NCBI RefSeq assembly: GCF_030272615.1
Contig: NC_081405.1
Span: forward strand, 154,232,613-154,296,612
Source of the DNA: Cryptomeria japonica
Taxonomy: Eukaryota; Streptophyta; Pinopsida; Cupressales; Cupressaceae
Length of the DNA stretch: 64,000 nt
Reading direction: 5' to 3'
Positions 36,022-47,250 of this stretch are shown piece by piece (the stretch's first letter is position 1; each line of letters opens with the position of its first letter). The translations under genes and the position numbers were made by a program. Below the pieces are notes generated by a model. It did not search any database and was not told the DNA's origin. It was given only the letters and a program-made list of their open reading frames with translations.

Positions 36022-37037
36022 AATCCATAATACTTGTAAATCTAACATTGTAAAATTTTCATATCTATTAATGACTCAAATTTGGATTGTAGATTTAGAA
36101 TTTGTCATATATCTATAGCCATAAAAAAAAAATTATAGAGAGACTCCATTAGAGTTGCATACCAAAAATGATAGATTTAAATTAATACAATACCATTCAA
36201 TAATCTATCACCTATGAGTATTTAAAGGAAATGTAAATTGATCATTATTTGTTCAGGGAATGTTTTATACTTTTTGTAGTACTTAAGTGATTTGTATTAG
36301 TATTCAAAATATTTTTCCTTAAATACTCTCTTTTAATGTATAAAAAATTACATGATTTAAAAATTAACAACTAAAATAAAAAAAATTCTAAAATTTCCCT
36401 TTCAAAATGAGTCCTTATATAAAAATTTTAGAAAAAGGTTCTTGTACATTTAAATATTGAACAACTAGAATGTGGATGTACTTGACCTGTAATATGTCTA
36501 AATACATTCACTTATTCTTTACTCATTCTCTATTGTCTTTTTCCACAAGATTCATTAACCTTTAGTATTATTCCTTTGTAGGAGGATGATTATTTCTGGA
36601 AGAATAATTCATTAGAATTTTTAGATTAAGAGTTTACTACATATTATTGAGTTAAAAATAATTAGTTATTTTTAATTTAAAAAATTTAAGATGTATTATT
36701 TCAAAATCTAATTCATCTTGATGATTGAGAAAAACAATCCTTGTTAATTATTCCATAAAATCAAAATTTAATAACTACCAACAATTTTCATCATGTTTAT
36801 AATGGTAAAGGACATAGATAAAATGTCAATGATGACAACACAAATGATATTCAAACAAAACGTAATCTAGAGGTCACTCTCAATGAATTCGTTTATTTTC
36901 AAAGCATTTATTTTGGATTGGATTGTATAAAATGTATTTTCTTGCAAAATGTGATAAATTTAAGACATATTTCAATAATATGCATTTTTTTAAATGATAA
37001 CAAACTAATCTTTACTTGAAATGTCTTTGAATAAGTT

Positions 37038-37280
37038 TCATTTCATAATTTCAAAGGAAGGGTATGTATATGGTCAACTATTAAATGTATAACCATACAC
37101 TTGAAATTTGATCAAATCATAAATCATAAATTTCAAAGGAAGAGTATATATATGGTGAACTATTAAACATACAACGATACACTTGAAATTTGATAAAATT
37201 ATGAACCATAAATTTCAAAAGAAGGGTATACATATAGTCAGCTATTAAACCATACACTTGAAATTTGATAAAATTATGAA
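37038..37280. repeat. ~85-bp tandem repeat, three copies
   Basis: The units share ATAATTTCAAAGGAAGGGTA, CTATTAAA and CATACACTTGAAATTTGAT. Copy B has a single unit (about 41088-41170), so the amplification followed the large duplication. Confidence 0.8.
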
Positions 37281-37576
37281 CCATTTCCTAAATATATAAG
37301 AAAATCCACAATCATATAAATAATATCAAAAAATAATTTAAAAAATTTTATGTTCAAATTTAATTATAAATTTTAAATTATCATCATTTCAATAAAAAAT
37401 TAAATTAATCATTATAATTTTTTAAAAGAGAATCTTTATAACTCTAATATAATTTATACTAATTATTTTAATAATAAATTCACCATATTTCCATCTCAAA
37501 AACAACTCTATAAAAATTTGATGAAAATGACACTATATAGCCTAGAAATTTAAGTCCTAAGAAGTGGATGCACTTG

Positions 37577-37664
37577 GCCTAATTTATGTCCAAATACATT
37601 CACTTTGTTCTTTACTCATTGCCTAATTTATGTCCAAATACATTCACTTTGTTCTTTACTCATT
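37577..37664. repeat. 44-bp perfect tandem duplication
   Basis: GCCTAATTTATGTCCAAATA ... TTTACTCATT occurs at 37577-37620 and again at 37621-37664 without a difference. Copy B has one unit. Confidence 0.95.
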
Positions 37665-37960
37665 CTATATTGTCTTTTCTCACAAGAATAAACTAGAATT
37701 TCAATACTAGCCTTTTCATTATTTAAAGTGGCCAAAAGAATAATTCACAAGAATTTTTAGATCTTGTTCCTTTATTTTAAATCTCTATATTCAAGGTCTA
37801 ATATCTCAAAATCCTGCCCATTTTTATGATCAACAAAATTATTAATGATGATACAAAATATCACAATATTCGAGAGATATATGATATATTTGACATCATG
37901 CTTGGAAAGAAAGAAAATAATTTTGGCTAAAGATTCTAGCTTTGATTATATGAGAAACAT

Positions 37961-38205
37961 TTTTTTTTTCAGTACGCCAGGGGTATCCCCGCGACCCAGT
38001 CCAGCGACCCAACCTGCCTTACCTTGGGCTTACTTTTATTGCCAAGTTGGGGCCAGGAAAGGGCGAACTGAGGTGAGACTAGTCCCCTAGGGAGAGAATC
38101 CAGAGCCCGCAACCAGTCCTCCCTCTTAAATTCGAGAGGGAGTCGAACCCGAGACCGATGGGGAGAAAACCCACCGCCCAAGCCAACTCACCTACCTGTA
38201 CGAGC
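37961..38205 (-). mobile_element. tRNA-derived SINE, 245 bp, perfect 14-bp TSD
   Basis: It is flanked by TATATGAGAAACAT at 37947-37960 and 38206-38219. On the minus strand it starts GCTCGTACAGGTAGGTGAGT and ends in A9. An A-box-like GGTGAGTTGGCTTGGGCGG and a B box GGTTCGACTCC lie in the first 75 bp, spaced as in a tRNA gene. It is GC-richer than its surroundings. Copy A at 13060-13085 has the empty site (GGTTATATTAAAAACATATT). The family is not one I can name. Confidence 0.93.
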
Positions 38206-39736
38206 TATATGAGAAACATATTAATCCCACTATGATACAAATTTAGAACACCATGTAAACCCTGCTTCATGTGACAACCTTTAATCTAAATCCTAAAGGT
38301 TATGCACAAAGATTGGAAGGTTGCCTCTTTATGATGACCAGGAGGTGAAAGAATGGTTAATGAAGGCCTTTCAAAAGATATATTCAAGTGATAAGTCTAT
38401 AATACTTCACTCATAATACCTTGCCCTCACAAATATTTGTGGTCCAACATTCAATAAACCAATGACGAAGATAAAAAGTACTACATTATGTCAAACTAAC
38501 CTTATATTGGATGGTGGACATGGTACATGAAGGATACATCAGAGTTGAGGATGGTTATCATTTGTCTCCTTTCATAGGTTGTTAGTTCCTTTGTTGAAGA
38601 AAGGAATTGTTCCATGCATACAAATTTATCCACTCACTCACAATGTCTATGCTTACTTTTAAACTATTAAAGAAGCTAGTGGTCATGTATAGTACTCTTC
38701 AACTTCAAGATCATCAAAATTTAGAGTATCTATAACCTCCATATTCTTGATAGGATATTGATCCTAAATATGTTGTTTGATTTGATGAGGAGGAGGAATG
38801 AGAGAGATTGGATAGGATTCTATTGGATGAGGTAGAACCTCACAATTGTAGTGACTCAAAGGAGGACTTTAGTTTTGATGCAATGTTGGCAAATATAGAT
38901 TAGGGGTAGCAATATAATTTCTTTATTTTTGAATTTTCATATTGGAGTTGAAAGTGAAACTTGTAGCCTTTGAACATTTTGTTTGAACTTGTATACTATT
39001 TTTTTAATATTCACATTGCATATTGATAATGAATTATGATAGAAATCATATATTAAAAATTCCTAATTTATTCAATTAAATTGACTCTCATGTTTACTTT
39101 GAATTCAACTCAAATGTTATTTATTACTGATCTATATTGTATATGATGAATTCTTTATCATATGAATATTTGAAATTCCCTATTTTCAATATAATATCTC
39201 TCTTTGCAATCTCCTATTATCTCTAAAATGGCTAAAAAAAATTGTCCCAAAAACTCGTCACCATCCCCCATCCCCGTCACCATCCCCAATCCCCTATTGT
39301 CACCATCTTAAAAACTTTGGCTAAAATAGATGTACATTTAATTAGGGCCTTTTCATTTGCTCATTTATATCTTGAAATAACATTTTCACCAAAAAAGTAC
39401 ATTTTCTACTTTAGTTATAATAATAAATGGATGTTTTTGCTTCAAATGTTAGAAATGGAAGGAGTCAAGAAAAAGTCCAATGAGTTCTAGGTGGAACCTT
39501 CAAGTTATAAATAAAATTATATAAATGTAATAAGAGATGTGAGACGAGCGCCACTCAACTACAATTTTAGATTTTTTTTACTTGAATAATTTGAAGCCAT
39601 TGTAATTTTATCAAGGTTTGCATAGTTTATTTTGCATCAATGATTATATATTCTCCTATTGAAATGATCAATTATTTTGTAAAATATAAATTATATTTCT
39701 TTTTCATGCATCTCATTAGAATTGTTTCTTCATTTT

Positions 39737-39880
39737 AGCTATATAAAACCATCTCTTTATTTTGATAGGGATAATATGAAAATGTTGAGTTTTTGGTGGA
39801 TCTACCATAGCTATATAAAACTATCATTTTATTTTGATGGGGTAATATGAAAAAATTGAGTTTTAGGTGGATCTATCATA
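39737..39880. repeat. ~70-bp tandem duplication in copy B
   Basis: AGCTATATAAAAC, TATTTTGATGGG/TAGGG, TAATATGAAAA and GGTGGATCTA occur twice. Copy A has one unit (about 25018-25090). Confidence 0.75.
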
Positions 39881-41899
39881 ATTGGCTAATAGATAATGAT
39901 GGAAGAAATTTCCATGTTGATGGCACAAATAGAATTAGAATCTAGTCACTTCCATTTATACTCATCTATTTGGAAGGTTAGTATTTTGGAATAAGATGGA
40001 TAAGATCCATTTTCCTACAAAACATGGTGGAAAGTTAAAAATCCCTTATATTATTAGAGCTAGCCTAAGATAGTATTTATACCACAATTCCAGAGGAAGG
40101 GATATATATGGGCCACTATTGAAATCATAACCATGCACTTGAGATTTTGCAAACTCATAAGCCATTTCCTAAAACCATATGATGATCTATACTACTTGTA
40201 AATCTAACATTGGAAAACTTTCATATCTATTAATGAATCAAATTTGAATTGTAGATTCACAATTTGTCATATATCTATAGTCATAGTTTTTGTTGTTATA
40301 GAGAGACTCTGTTAGAGTTGCATACCAATACAATACCATCTAAGAACATATCATCTATGAGTAAAAGGAAATGTAAATTGATCATTATTTGTTCAAGGAA
40401 TGTTTCATACTTTTTAAGTACTTAAGTGATTTGTATTAGTATTCAAATTATTTCTTCTTAAATACCCTCTTTTAATGTATAAAAATAATTGTATGATTTG
40501 AAAATTAAGAACTAAAAGAAGAATTTTTCTAATATCTCCCTTTCAAAGTGAACCCTCTTAATAAATTTTAGAAGAAGATTCTTGTACCTTAAAATATTGA
40601 ACAACTAGAATGTGGATGTGCTGGAAGAATAATTCATTAGAATTTTTAGATTAAGAGTTGATTACATATTATTTAGTTAAAAAGTAATAATTATTTTTAA
40701 TTAAAAAGTTTAAGATGTGCTATCTTAAAATCCAATTTATTTTGATGATTGAGAAAAACAATTGTTGTCTATTATCTCATAAAATCAAAATTTAATAACT
40801 ACCAACAATTTATATAATATTTATAATGGTAAAGGACACACATATTGTCAATGTTGATGGTACAAACAATAGTCAAACAAAACCTAATAATAATCTAGAG
40901 CTCGCTCTCAATGAATTCATTTATTTTGAAAGGAGTTTTTTTATTTTTAACTTTTTAGATTGGGAAGGATAAATTTGTTTAGCTACAAAATGTGATGTGT
41001 TTAAGACATATTTTAATAGTATGAAAAAAATTTAATTACAACAATCTAAACTTATTTTTACTAGAAATATCTCTGAATAATTTTCATTTCATCATTTAGA
41101 AAGAAAGCGATAGATATGATCAATTATTAAATGTATAATCATGTACTTGAAATTTAATAAAGCTATAAATTATTTTCTAAAAATACATTAAAATATATAA
41201 TTGTAAAATAATATAAAAATATTTACATATATTTATATTCAAATTTAACATATAATTTTTAAATTTATCACTCCACATATATATAATTTAAATAATAAAT
41301 TCATCATATTTCCCTCTCAAAAAACAACTCTATACAAATTTGGTGAAAAAGACACTATATAGCCTAGAAATTGAAGACCTAGGAAGTGGATGCACTTGGC
41401 CTAATTTAAGTCCAAATACATTCACTTTGTTCTTTACTCATTCTATATTGTCCTTTCTCAGAAGAATAAACTAGAATTTCAATACCGGCCTTCTCATTAT
41501 TAAAAGTGGCTAGAAGAATAATTCACAAGAATTTTTAGATCTTGTTTCTTTAATTTAAATCTTAACATCCATTTTTATGATTGACAAAACTATTAACTCT
41601 GATTAGTTACCTCATTAAAAAACCATTTGATGCCTCTGTGAGATCATCGTATCAACCTCGTATGAAAAACACAAAAAAAATTAGATTACACCGCTATCCA
41701 ACGACTACATCTTGGAATTTGAATATTTGAATCTACTATTCTTTCTACTCATGATTCCATTTGCTCTATCTGATTCTCTTGGCTTTATATTAGATCAGGA
41801 TTTGTGGGTATTCTTTCATTCTTGCAGAGCTCTTCAATTCTCAGAAATAATCAGAATCCCTGTAATACTAACCACCACCCTGCATTACAGCTTGGGGAG

Positions 41900-44546
41900 A
41901 TGTTCAATGAATCTGCATCTTGTTCCTCAGACAACCCAGTTGGTAATAAGGCTTTGCCAAATTTACCAGCTGGGAACACTCCATATGCAAAGGCCAAGCA
42001 TGCACAGGTGTATGATTTTAGTTTTTTCTGTCTGTGTGTGTTTTTTTCTCTTTGGGATTGTCTTTATGGAAATTTTGTGTGTAATTTAAGATGAATTTTG
42101 GGGTTTGTTAGAGATGCTTTTTCTTCTTCTTTTTGTGCAGAAATGGTTTAGTTTTGGGATTGATTGGAAGGTGTTTATGGAAGAGCAAATTGGCTAGAGA
42201 TGCTTCGTTCTTTGTGATATTTTTCTGTAGAAGGAATTAGTTTTTCACAGTATATGAATTGGCAAGTCTTTGTGTGCATTTTTTTATCTGAATGTTCGGA
42301 ATCATACTCAGTGATTGATTCATCATTAAGATTCATCATTAAGAGGGAAAAAAATTCTGATGATAAATCACTGTGTGATTTGAAACATTGAGATAAAAAA
42401 CTGCTATGATAAATCATTGGATGTGATTCGAAATGTTGGACACAGTTTATTCCCAAAAGACTTGCATTCATATCCTTCTGTTTTAAAATGACTGCAATTG
42501 AGGTTGGCAGGGATTTCAGTCGTTTGAGATGAGTTTTGGGATCATTTTGGGGTGCTCTTTCTTGAATTGATTTTTTTAATTTTTTTTTGGTTGCAGAGAT
42601 GATCAATAGATTGACTGGTATTTGCGATCTTTGATTTCTTTTTCAGTTGTAAGGATTTAAGTTGTTAGAGATGTGTTCTAATCCTGTTTATGGGTGTTTT
42701 TTCTTGGACTGTCTTCTGCAGAAATGGTTTATGATTTGGAGTTTATTGGGAATGAATTTGTAAGAGAGAATTTGTTCTAGTAGGATGCTAGGTTTCCAAA
42801 GTTTTCCAACGGTTTGTCTTGGAGTGATTGGGGAGGTTATACGGATCTGTTTATCTTTCCAAGTTATATTTTCATAAAACCATGTGATTTGGTGTGTGAT
42901 AATAGATAGAATTCAATCGGTTTTAAGCTTAGTTGCAAGAAATTTCAGTGAGATTAAAAATGTTTGGCTTGTTGAGAGATTGCCAAGTGATTTGTGTAGC
43001 TTTTCTGATTAGATAAGATTGTTTCTTGATTCAACTTTGCTAAGTTTTCAATTGATGTTTCGGATTATATTCAGTAATCCATAATCAGAAAAAGAATAGT
43101 GAATTCAGAAAAATCTTAGATAATTTATATGGATTGTGAAAAGCTAATTTATATGGATACCAATTTATGACTTTTTGTCTCTGTTTAATGTAAAAGACTA
43201 AATGCAATGAATATGAACTAGGGAACAAGAATTTCCTTCATTTCCCATGTTAGGCCTTATTGAATAAGGGCTAGGAAAAGTATCTCTAGCAAGAAGATCC
43301 GCTCAGTTTTAATGTGAAAATGACTCAAGAATGAAAAATCATGAGGATCTAATTGAAGCATATACTTCAATTCAAAGTTTTGAGATATTCTTGCCTATGG
43401 AACAGGAATTTCCTCTGTTTCTTTTTTATTGTGATGGTCGCCATATTTTTCAGGAAAATGATCCTGCTCCTGTTTTAATGTATATATAGATTTTATGCTT
43501 GAGAGACATATGTTTTTACCCTGAAAATAATTTTTCATTTTTTTTTCCTTATTTGCTAATTTGATGTATTCTGTCATGAGAAGATTAATCCCATGCATGG
43601 TGGACTCTTTTTTCATGTACTGCAGATGGTGGACAAGGATCCAGAGAAAGCAATAGCACTGTTTAGAGCTGCAATCGATGTGGGAGATAAAGTAGACAGT
43701 TCTCTTAAAGACATGGCCATCGTCATGAAGCAGCAGAACATGTCAGAAGAAGCCATTGAAGCTATCAAATCATTAAGAAATCGATGCTCTGATGAAGCCC
43801 AAGAATCTCTAGACAATGTACTGCTCGAGTTGTACAAGGTTAAGAAAAACAAACTTATCAGTTCCAATAAGTCATCATATTGAAAAAATCTTGTCTGTTT
43901 GGCTTCTGATTAAGTTAAATTTAACTGGTCAAGCTCATCCATTGATATGGCCTGTGAGTTAATTGTTTTTAACAATCTTTTAATTGCAGGGATGTGGGAG
44001 AATGGATGAGCATATCATGTTACTGAATCACAAGCTCAATTTGATTAATCAGGGCTTGTTATTCCATGGAAAACGAGCAAAAACAGCTAAATCCCAGGGG
44101 AAGAAGATTACAATTTCTATTGAACAAGAAACTTTAAGATTGCTTGGAAACTTGGGTTGGGCTTACTTGCAACAATCCAATTATATGGCTGCAGAGGCTG
44201 TATACAGGTAGGCACAAAATTTCAGATCATAGTTCATTGATAAAGAAGACTGATTTTAATAAACTGGTTATAGTTTTCCCAAAATGTTGGATCATGGATT
44301 AACATTCCTTTTGGATCTGCCGTCATCTATGAATGTAGGAAGGCCTTATCAATAGAATCAGACAACAACAAGATCTGCAATCTTGGTATATGTTTGATGC
44401 ATCAAGGAAAAGTTGCTGAGGCCAAAATGATGCTACAAAATGTAAAACCTGCATCTGCAAATGATCCACAGGGGCTTGATTCTCACTTGAAATCATATGA
44501 AAGAGCTCAGCATATGCTAAAAGAACTTGAAGAAAATCCAATTTAG
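41900..44546 (+). CDS. MS5/POLLENLESS3-like (SDI1 family) TPR protein, four exons
   Basis: Joined exons 41900-42007, 43626-43838, 43990-44207 and 44339-44546 give 248 codons plus TAG. All introns are GT-AG (GTGTAT...CTGCAG, GTTAAG...TTGCAG, GTAGGC...TGTAG). Conserved signatures run in order: GNTPYAKAKHAQ | MVDKDPEKAIALFRAAIDVG, KDMAIVMKQQN, EEAIEAIKSLR, SLDNVLLELYK | GCGRMDEHIMLLNHKL, KTAKSQGKKI, SIEQETLRLLGNLGWAYLQQ, AAEAVYR | KALSIESDNNKICNLGICLM, GKVAEAKMML, DSHLKSYERAQHMLKELE. These are the TPR-like helices of the plant family that includes Arabidopsis MS5/POLLENLESS3 (male meiosis) and SDI1 (sulfur-starvation response); this copy looks closest to the POLLENLESS3-like branch. It is somewhat shorter than most members I recall (about 290-300 residues). 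The start is the first ATG after an in-frame stop at 41771. AG at 41818 (TTCATTCTTGCAG) may be the acceptor of a 5' UTR intron. No break is seen, so it is likely functional. Confidence 0.9.
42095..42740 (+). repeat. Three diverged repeats in intron 1 with acceptor-like sites
   Basis: GTTAGAGATG ... TTTTTGTGCAGAAATGG (42108-42146), GTTTGAGATG ... TTGGTTGCAGAGATG (42524-42602) and GTTAGAGATG ... CTTCTGCAGAAATGG (42663-42726) look like diverged copies. Each ends with a pyrimidine tract and TGCAG followed by an ATG-like context resembling the true acceptor CTGCAG|ATGGTGG at 43626. Confidence 0.5.
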
Positions 44547-46066
44547 CATAATCTCCTTAATGAAAAATTTGCTGTTGAAAGCCTGGAATCTGATTGAATA
44601 TGGGAAACTAAATTCTAGCTCAATAGGTTCACAGATTACCTGCAAACACTCCAGGTGTCATATACCAAAGCTCAGTCCTCAATGTCTTCTAGCAATGATT
44701 TGATGGTTCTTGTATTGTTCATATGTCTATAAACAAAGGTGGCGACAAAGCCGTATATATATCAATACATATGTGTCCATCAATTATTCATGACCACTAT
44801 TTCTCAATGCATTAAAATTTGTTTGTTATGAATACTCCAAGATTACATTTCAAGGAACAAGTCAAAAGATGATATTATATGATGTTTGAAAAGGAGAAGA
44901 CCCTTTTTATATAATTTTAGATAAAAACAATTAATTAATAATTATTATTTTATTAAATAGTGCATATATTTCTAAATAAAATATAATGTTATATATTGAA
45001 AAAATGGGTAGAAATAGTTACACTAGAGTCATGTAATTTCCATAGTCTATCATGTTAGATTTTTCTTTTATGGTTTAAACTGTGTGTGAAACCTTTTCAT
45101 CATCAATGTTTCAAGTCATACTACATGATCCATCATTAGGATAAAAGCAATAAATAGAGAGCAAAAATGAGAGGATAGTTGCAGACTTAAGAGATTGTCA
45201 TTTCATAATACCTATCAAGTTCCACCAAGTTGCAATGCTTCTAGTTTTGAAGCAGTGTAGCTATCTAGGTTTTCTATTTGATCCATTGTCTTTTACGCTA
45301 ACACGTTGTTTATTTCATTTGTCTCTATTTTATCTACAATTTTGTTCATAGGCTATCTATGAAGGTGGGAACACCAAAGCAAGGGTTTGACTGAGGCAAA
45401 CCTCTTACACAAGTGCCCTAATATTTCATCTAGGTCTTATGTATGTAGGTTCTAGTGGGAGTAGATTGTCGCCTTTGTTGAAGCTCCATTCATGGTTGCT
45501 AGTGATATTCCTTTGCTTCCTCCTAGTCTTTCTTGTTGCATTAATTCTATTTTGTACTTGTTATATTTTGTACTTTCATCATATTTTTCTTCCAGGATGT
45601 AATATTGTTCGCTTCACACTTTCTAGTATTAGCCTTTGTGTTTTGTTTGTATAGGATGTGTGCATCCTACATTGTCGTCCTTAACTGGTGTGTGTGTCCT
45701 AGATAGAGAGTTCATGGAGCTATTTGGATGGTCTTTGTGTCTTGTACTTCCATCTTCTATGAACCAAAAAGTTTTGAAAAATTAGTTTTGTTGGTTAAAT
45801 GTTCATCCCCTTAAATAATGAACAAATTTAGAGGTCACAGTTACCTAAGGATTTGATTCGAGTGCAGAATTGGGACTCAAATCCTCAAGGGGTTTGATTA
45901 CCTTTTGTAGTGGTTTGTTTTTCTCACTCTATGATTATTTAGTTGTGGTAAATATAGGAGATGTCTTTAGGCCACACTAGGTAATTATTTACAACAATTT
46001 GTAAGTTATATTGTAACATTAGGTTGTTATTTTATGTGTGGAAGACATAAGATAATTATTTAATAG
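44547..46066. other. Intergenic DNA, no gene recognised
   Basis: It holds the 3' flank of the TPR gene and AT-rich DNA. No frame with a recognisable domain. The plus-strand frame near 45440-45650 is hydrophobic but low-complexity and has no support. Confidence 0.55.
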
Positions 46067-46070
46067 GGGT

Positions 46071-46078
46071 GTGTGCAC
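46071..46078. repeat. Left target-site duplication of the hAT element
   Basis: GTGTGCAC, identical to 58272-58279. The pre-insertion site is the terminal repeat of the larger foldback element. Confidence 0.85.
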
Positions 46079-46235
46079 CAAGAAAAACTTTAAGAACCCC
46101 CACCTTGGACAAGGTGTAAAAACCTGGCGAAAGATGTATAATTCCTGTGGAAAATTTTAATTTTACTGGCGAATTTTTGCGATTTACGAAGAAAAAATAA
46201 TAATCTCCATTGGTGAATTAGCCGTGATCGCTCAA

Positions 46236-46470
46236 AGTTTGTGAAAAATCCTGGCGAATTGTAATGTTTTTAAAACCAAAAAAATATTTGCATGGGTGAA
46301 TTGTAATGTTTTTATAACCAAAAAAATATTTGCATTGGCAATTTCAACCTATTTTCAAACCATTAAAAAAAATATTGGCGATTTCAACCTATTTTCAAAC
46401 CATAAAAATAAAATATTGGCGATTTCAACCTATTTTCAAACCATAAAAAAAAATATTGGTGATTTCAAGA
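46236..46470. repeat. Subterminal tandem repeats, 36-45 bp
   Basis: Two units of GGCGAATTGTAATGTTTTTA ... CAAAAAAATATTTGCAT are followed by four units of TTGGCGATTTCAACCTATTT ... CAAACCATAAAAA. Each unit contains a (T)GGCGA motif, as expected of transposase-binding subterminal repeats. Confidence 0.85.
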
Positions 46471-46489
46471 TATTAAGTCATTAAAACAC

Positions 46490-47250
46490 GTGGCACACAG
46501 TCGTCAATTCTCTGCCTGAAAGACTGCCCATTAGAAAATCTTGCGACCTAGCGACAAGCCCTTACAACTCTATCTCCAACTCGCAGGCTAAAAATGCTAA
46601 GCCTTCATAACCTCAAGATCTAGCGACTGAGCGAAACTGAACTGCCACTCACCAATTCTCGACCACAAAATGTTAAGTCCTCATCACCGCAGCGACTTGG
46701 AGATAGTGGTAACTTTAACCCTTGTCGCGTACTCGCCAACATAAAATTGTTTATCTCTTAACCGCTAGCACTTCACTCGCAAGCTTGCAGATTGATCAGG
46801 TCTTCAAACATTTAACTTTGCTAGCTTGCGATAACCATAAAACTTAACCACAAACTGTCTAGTCACTAGCTCGTGACCTAAAAAAGCTAACATTAAACAA
46901 ACATGAGAGTTAGCCACAACTATATGAAATGAATTACTCTCTAACTCTTGCGGCTATAATGTATGACATCAGACCAACTCGAGACCTCGCGACCAAAGCA
47001 ATTTCATTAACAATCTCCAACTCAGTAACATAAAATGCTAACACCCAAAAAGCTAGAGACCTCACGATGTAAACCCAAACCAACTTGTCGCCAGCTCACG
47101 GCTTGATCACGTCTTCAGACATTTTACCTCACGGGCTGGCAATAACCATAAAACTTAACCACAAACTATCTGGTCGCTAGCTCACAACCTAAAAATGCTA
47201 ACATTAAACAAACATGAGAGCTAGCAACAACTGTGGTGGCAAGCTAATAT
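46490..47250. repeat. CG-rich motif array, left copy
   Basis: Short motifs such as CTCGCGACC, GCTAGCTCGTGACC and CTTGCGATAACC recur every 20-40 bp in otherwise AT-rich DNA. It contains a ~140-bp direct duplication with a ~310-bp offset (ATAACCATAAAACTTAACCA ... AACATTAAACAAACATGAGA at about 46831-46910 and 47140-47220). It shares about 150 bp with 54015-54175. Confidence 0.75.

Larger units (their letters stand above)
36027..37845. repeat. Tandem duplication copy A, segment 3
   Basis: It matches 40186-41600 (ACTTGTAAATCTAACATTG, AATTTGTCATATATCTATAG, ACTAGAATGTGGATGT, CACTATATAGCCTAGAAATT). The match ends with CATTTTTATGATCAACAAAA, then TTATTAA at 37845, exactly where the next unit begins. 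Copy A has extra internal tandem copies (37038-37280, 37577-37664). Confidence 0.85.
37846..41600. repeat. Tandem duplication copy B (~3.75 kb)
   Basis: It contains, uninterrupted by the LINE and gypsy insertions, the series found in copy A: hAT 3' half (37846-38920), tail (38920-39395), then the sequences of segments 2 and 3. Its left edge directly abuts the right edge of copy A. The hAT fragment here is broken by stops and a SINE (37961-38205) and lacks the DUF659 part, as expected if the duplication breakpoint fell inside the hAT gene. Confidence 0.85.

Noticed and set aside
38100-38205. tRNA gene
   Set aside because: The A/B-box region is the head of a SINE with poly-A and target duplication; the rest of a tRNA cloverleaf does not follow.
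41712-42089. 125-codon frame overlapping exon 1 of the TPR gene
   Set aside because: Different frame from the conserved AKAKHAQ exon and lacks an ATG; hydrophobic by chance.
45439-45654. Hydrophobic 71-codon frame as a small membrane protein
   Set aside because: Low-complexity, no conserved neighbours or start context; AT-rich intergenic DNA gives such frames by chance.
46236-46470. CRISPR-like array
   Set aside because: Units are contiguous tandem repeats without unique spacers, at the end of a plant hAT element.
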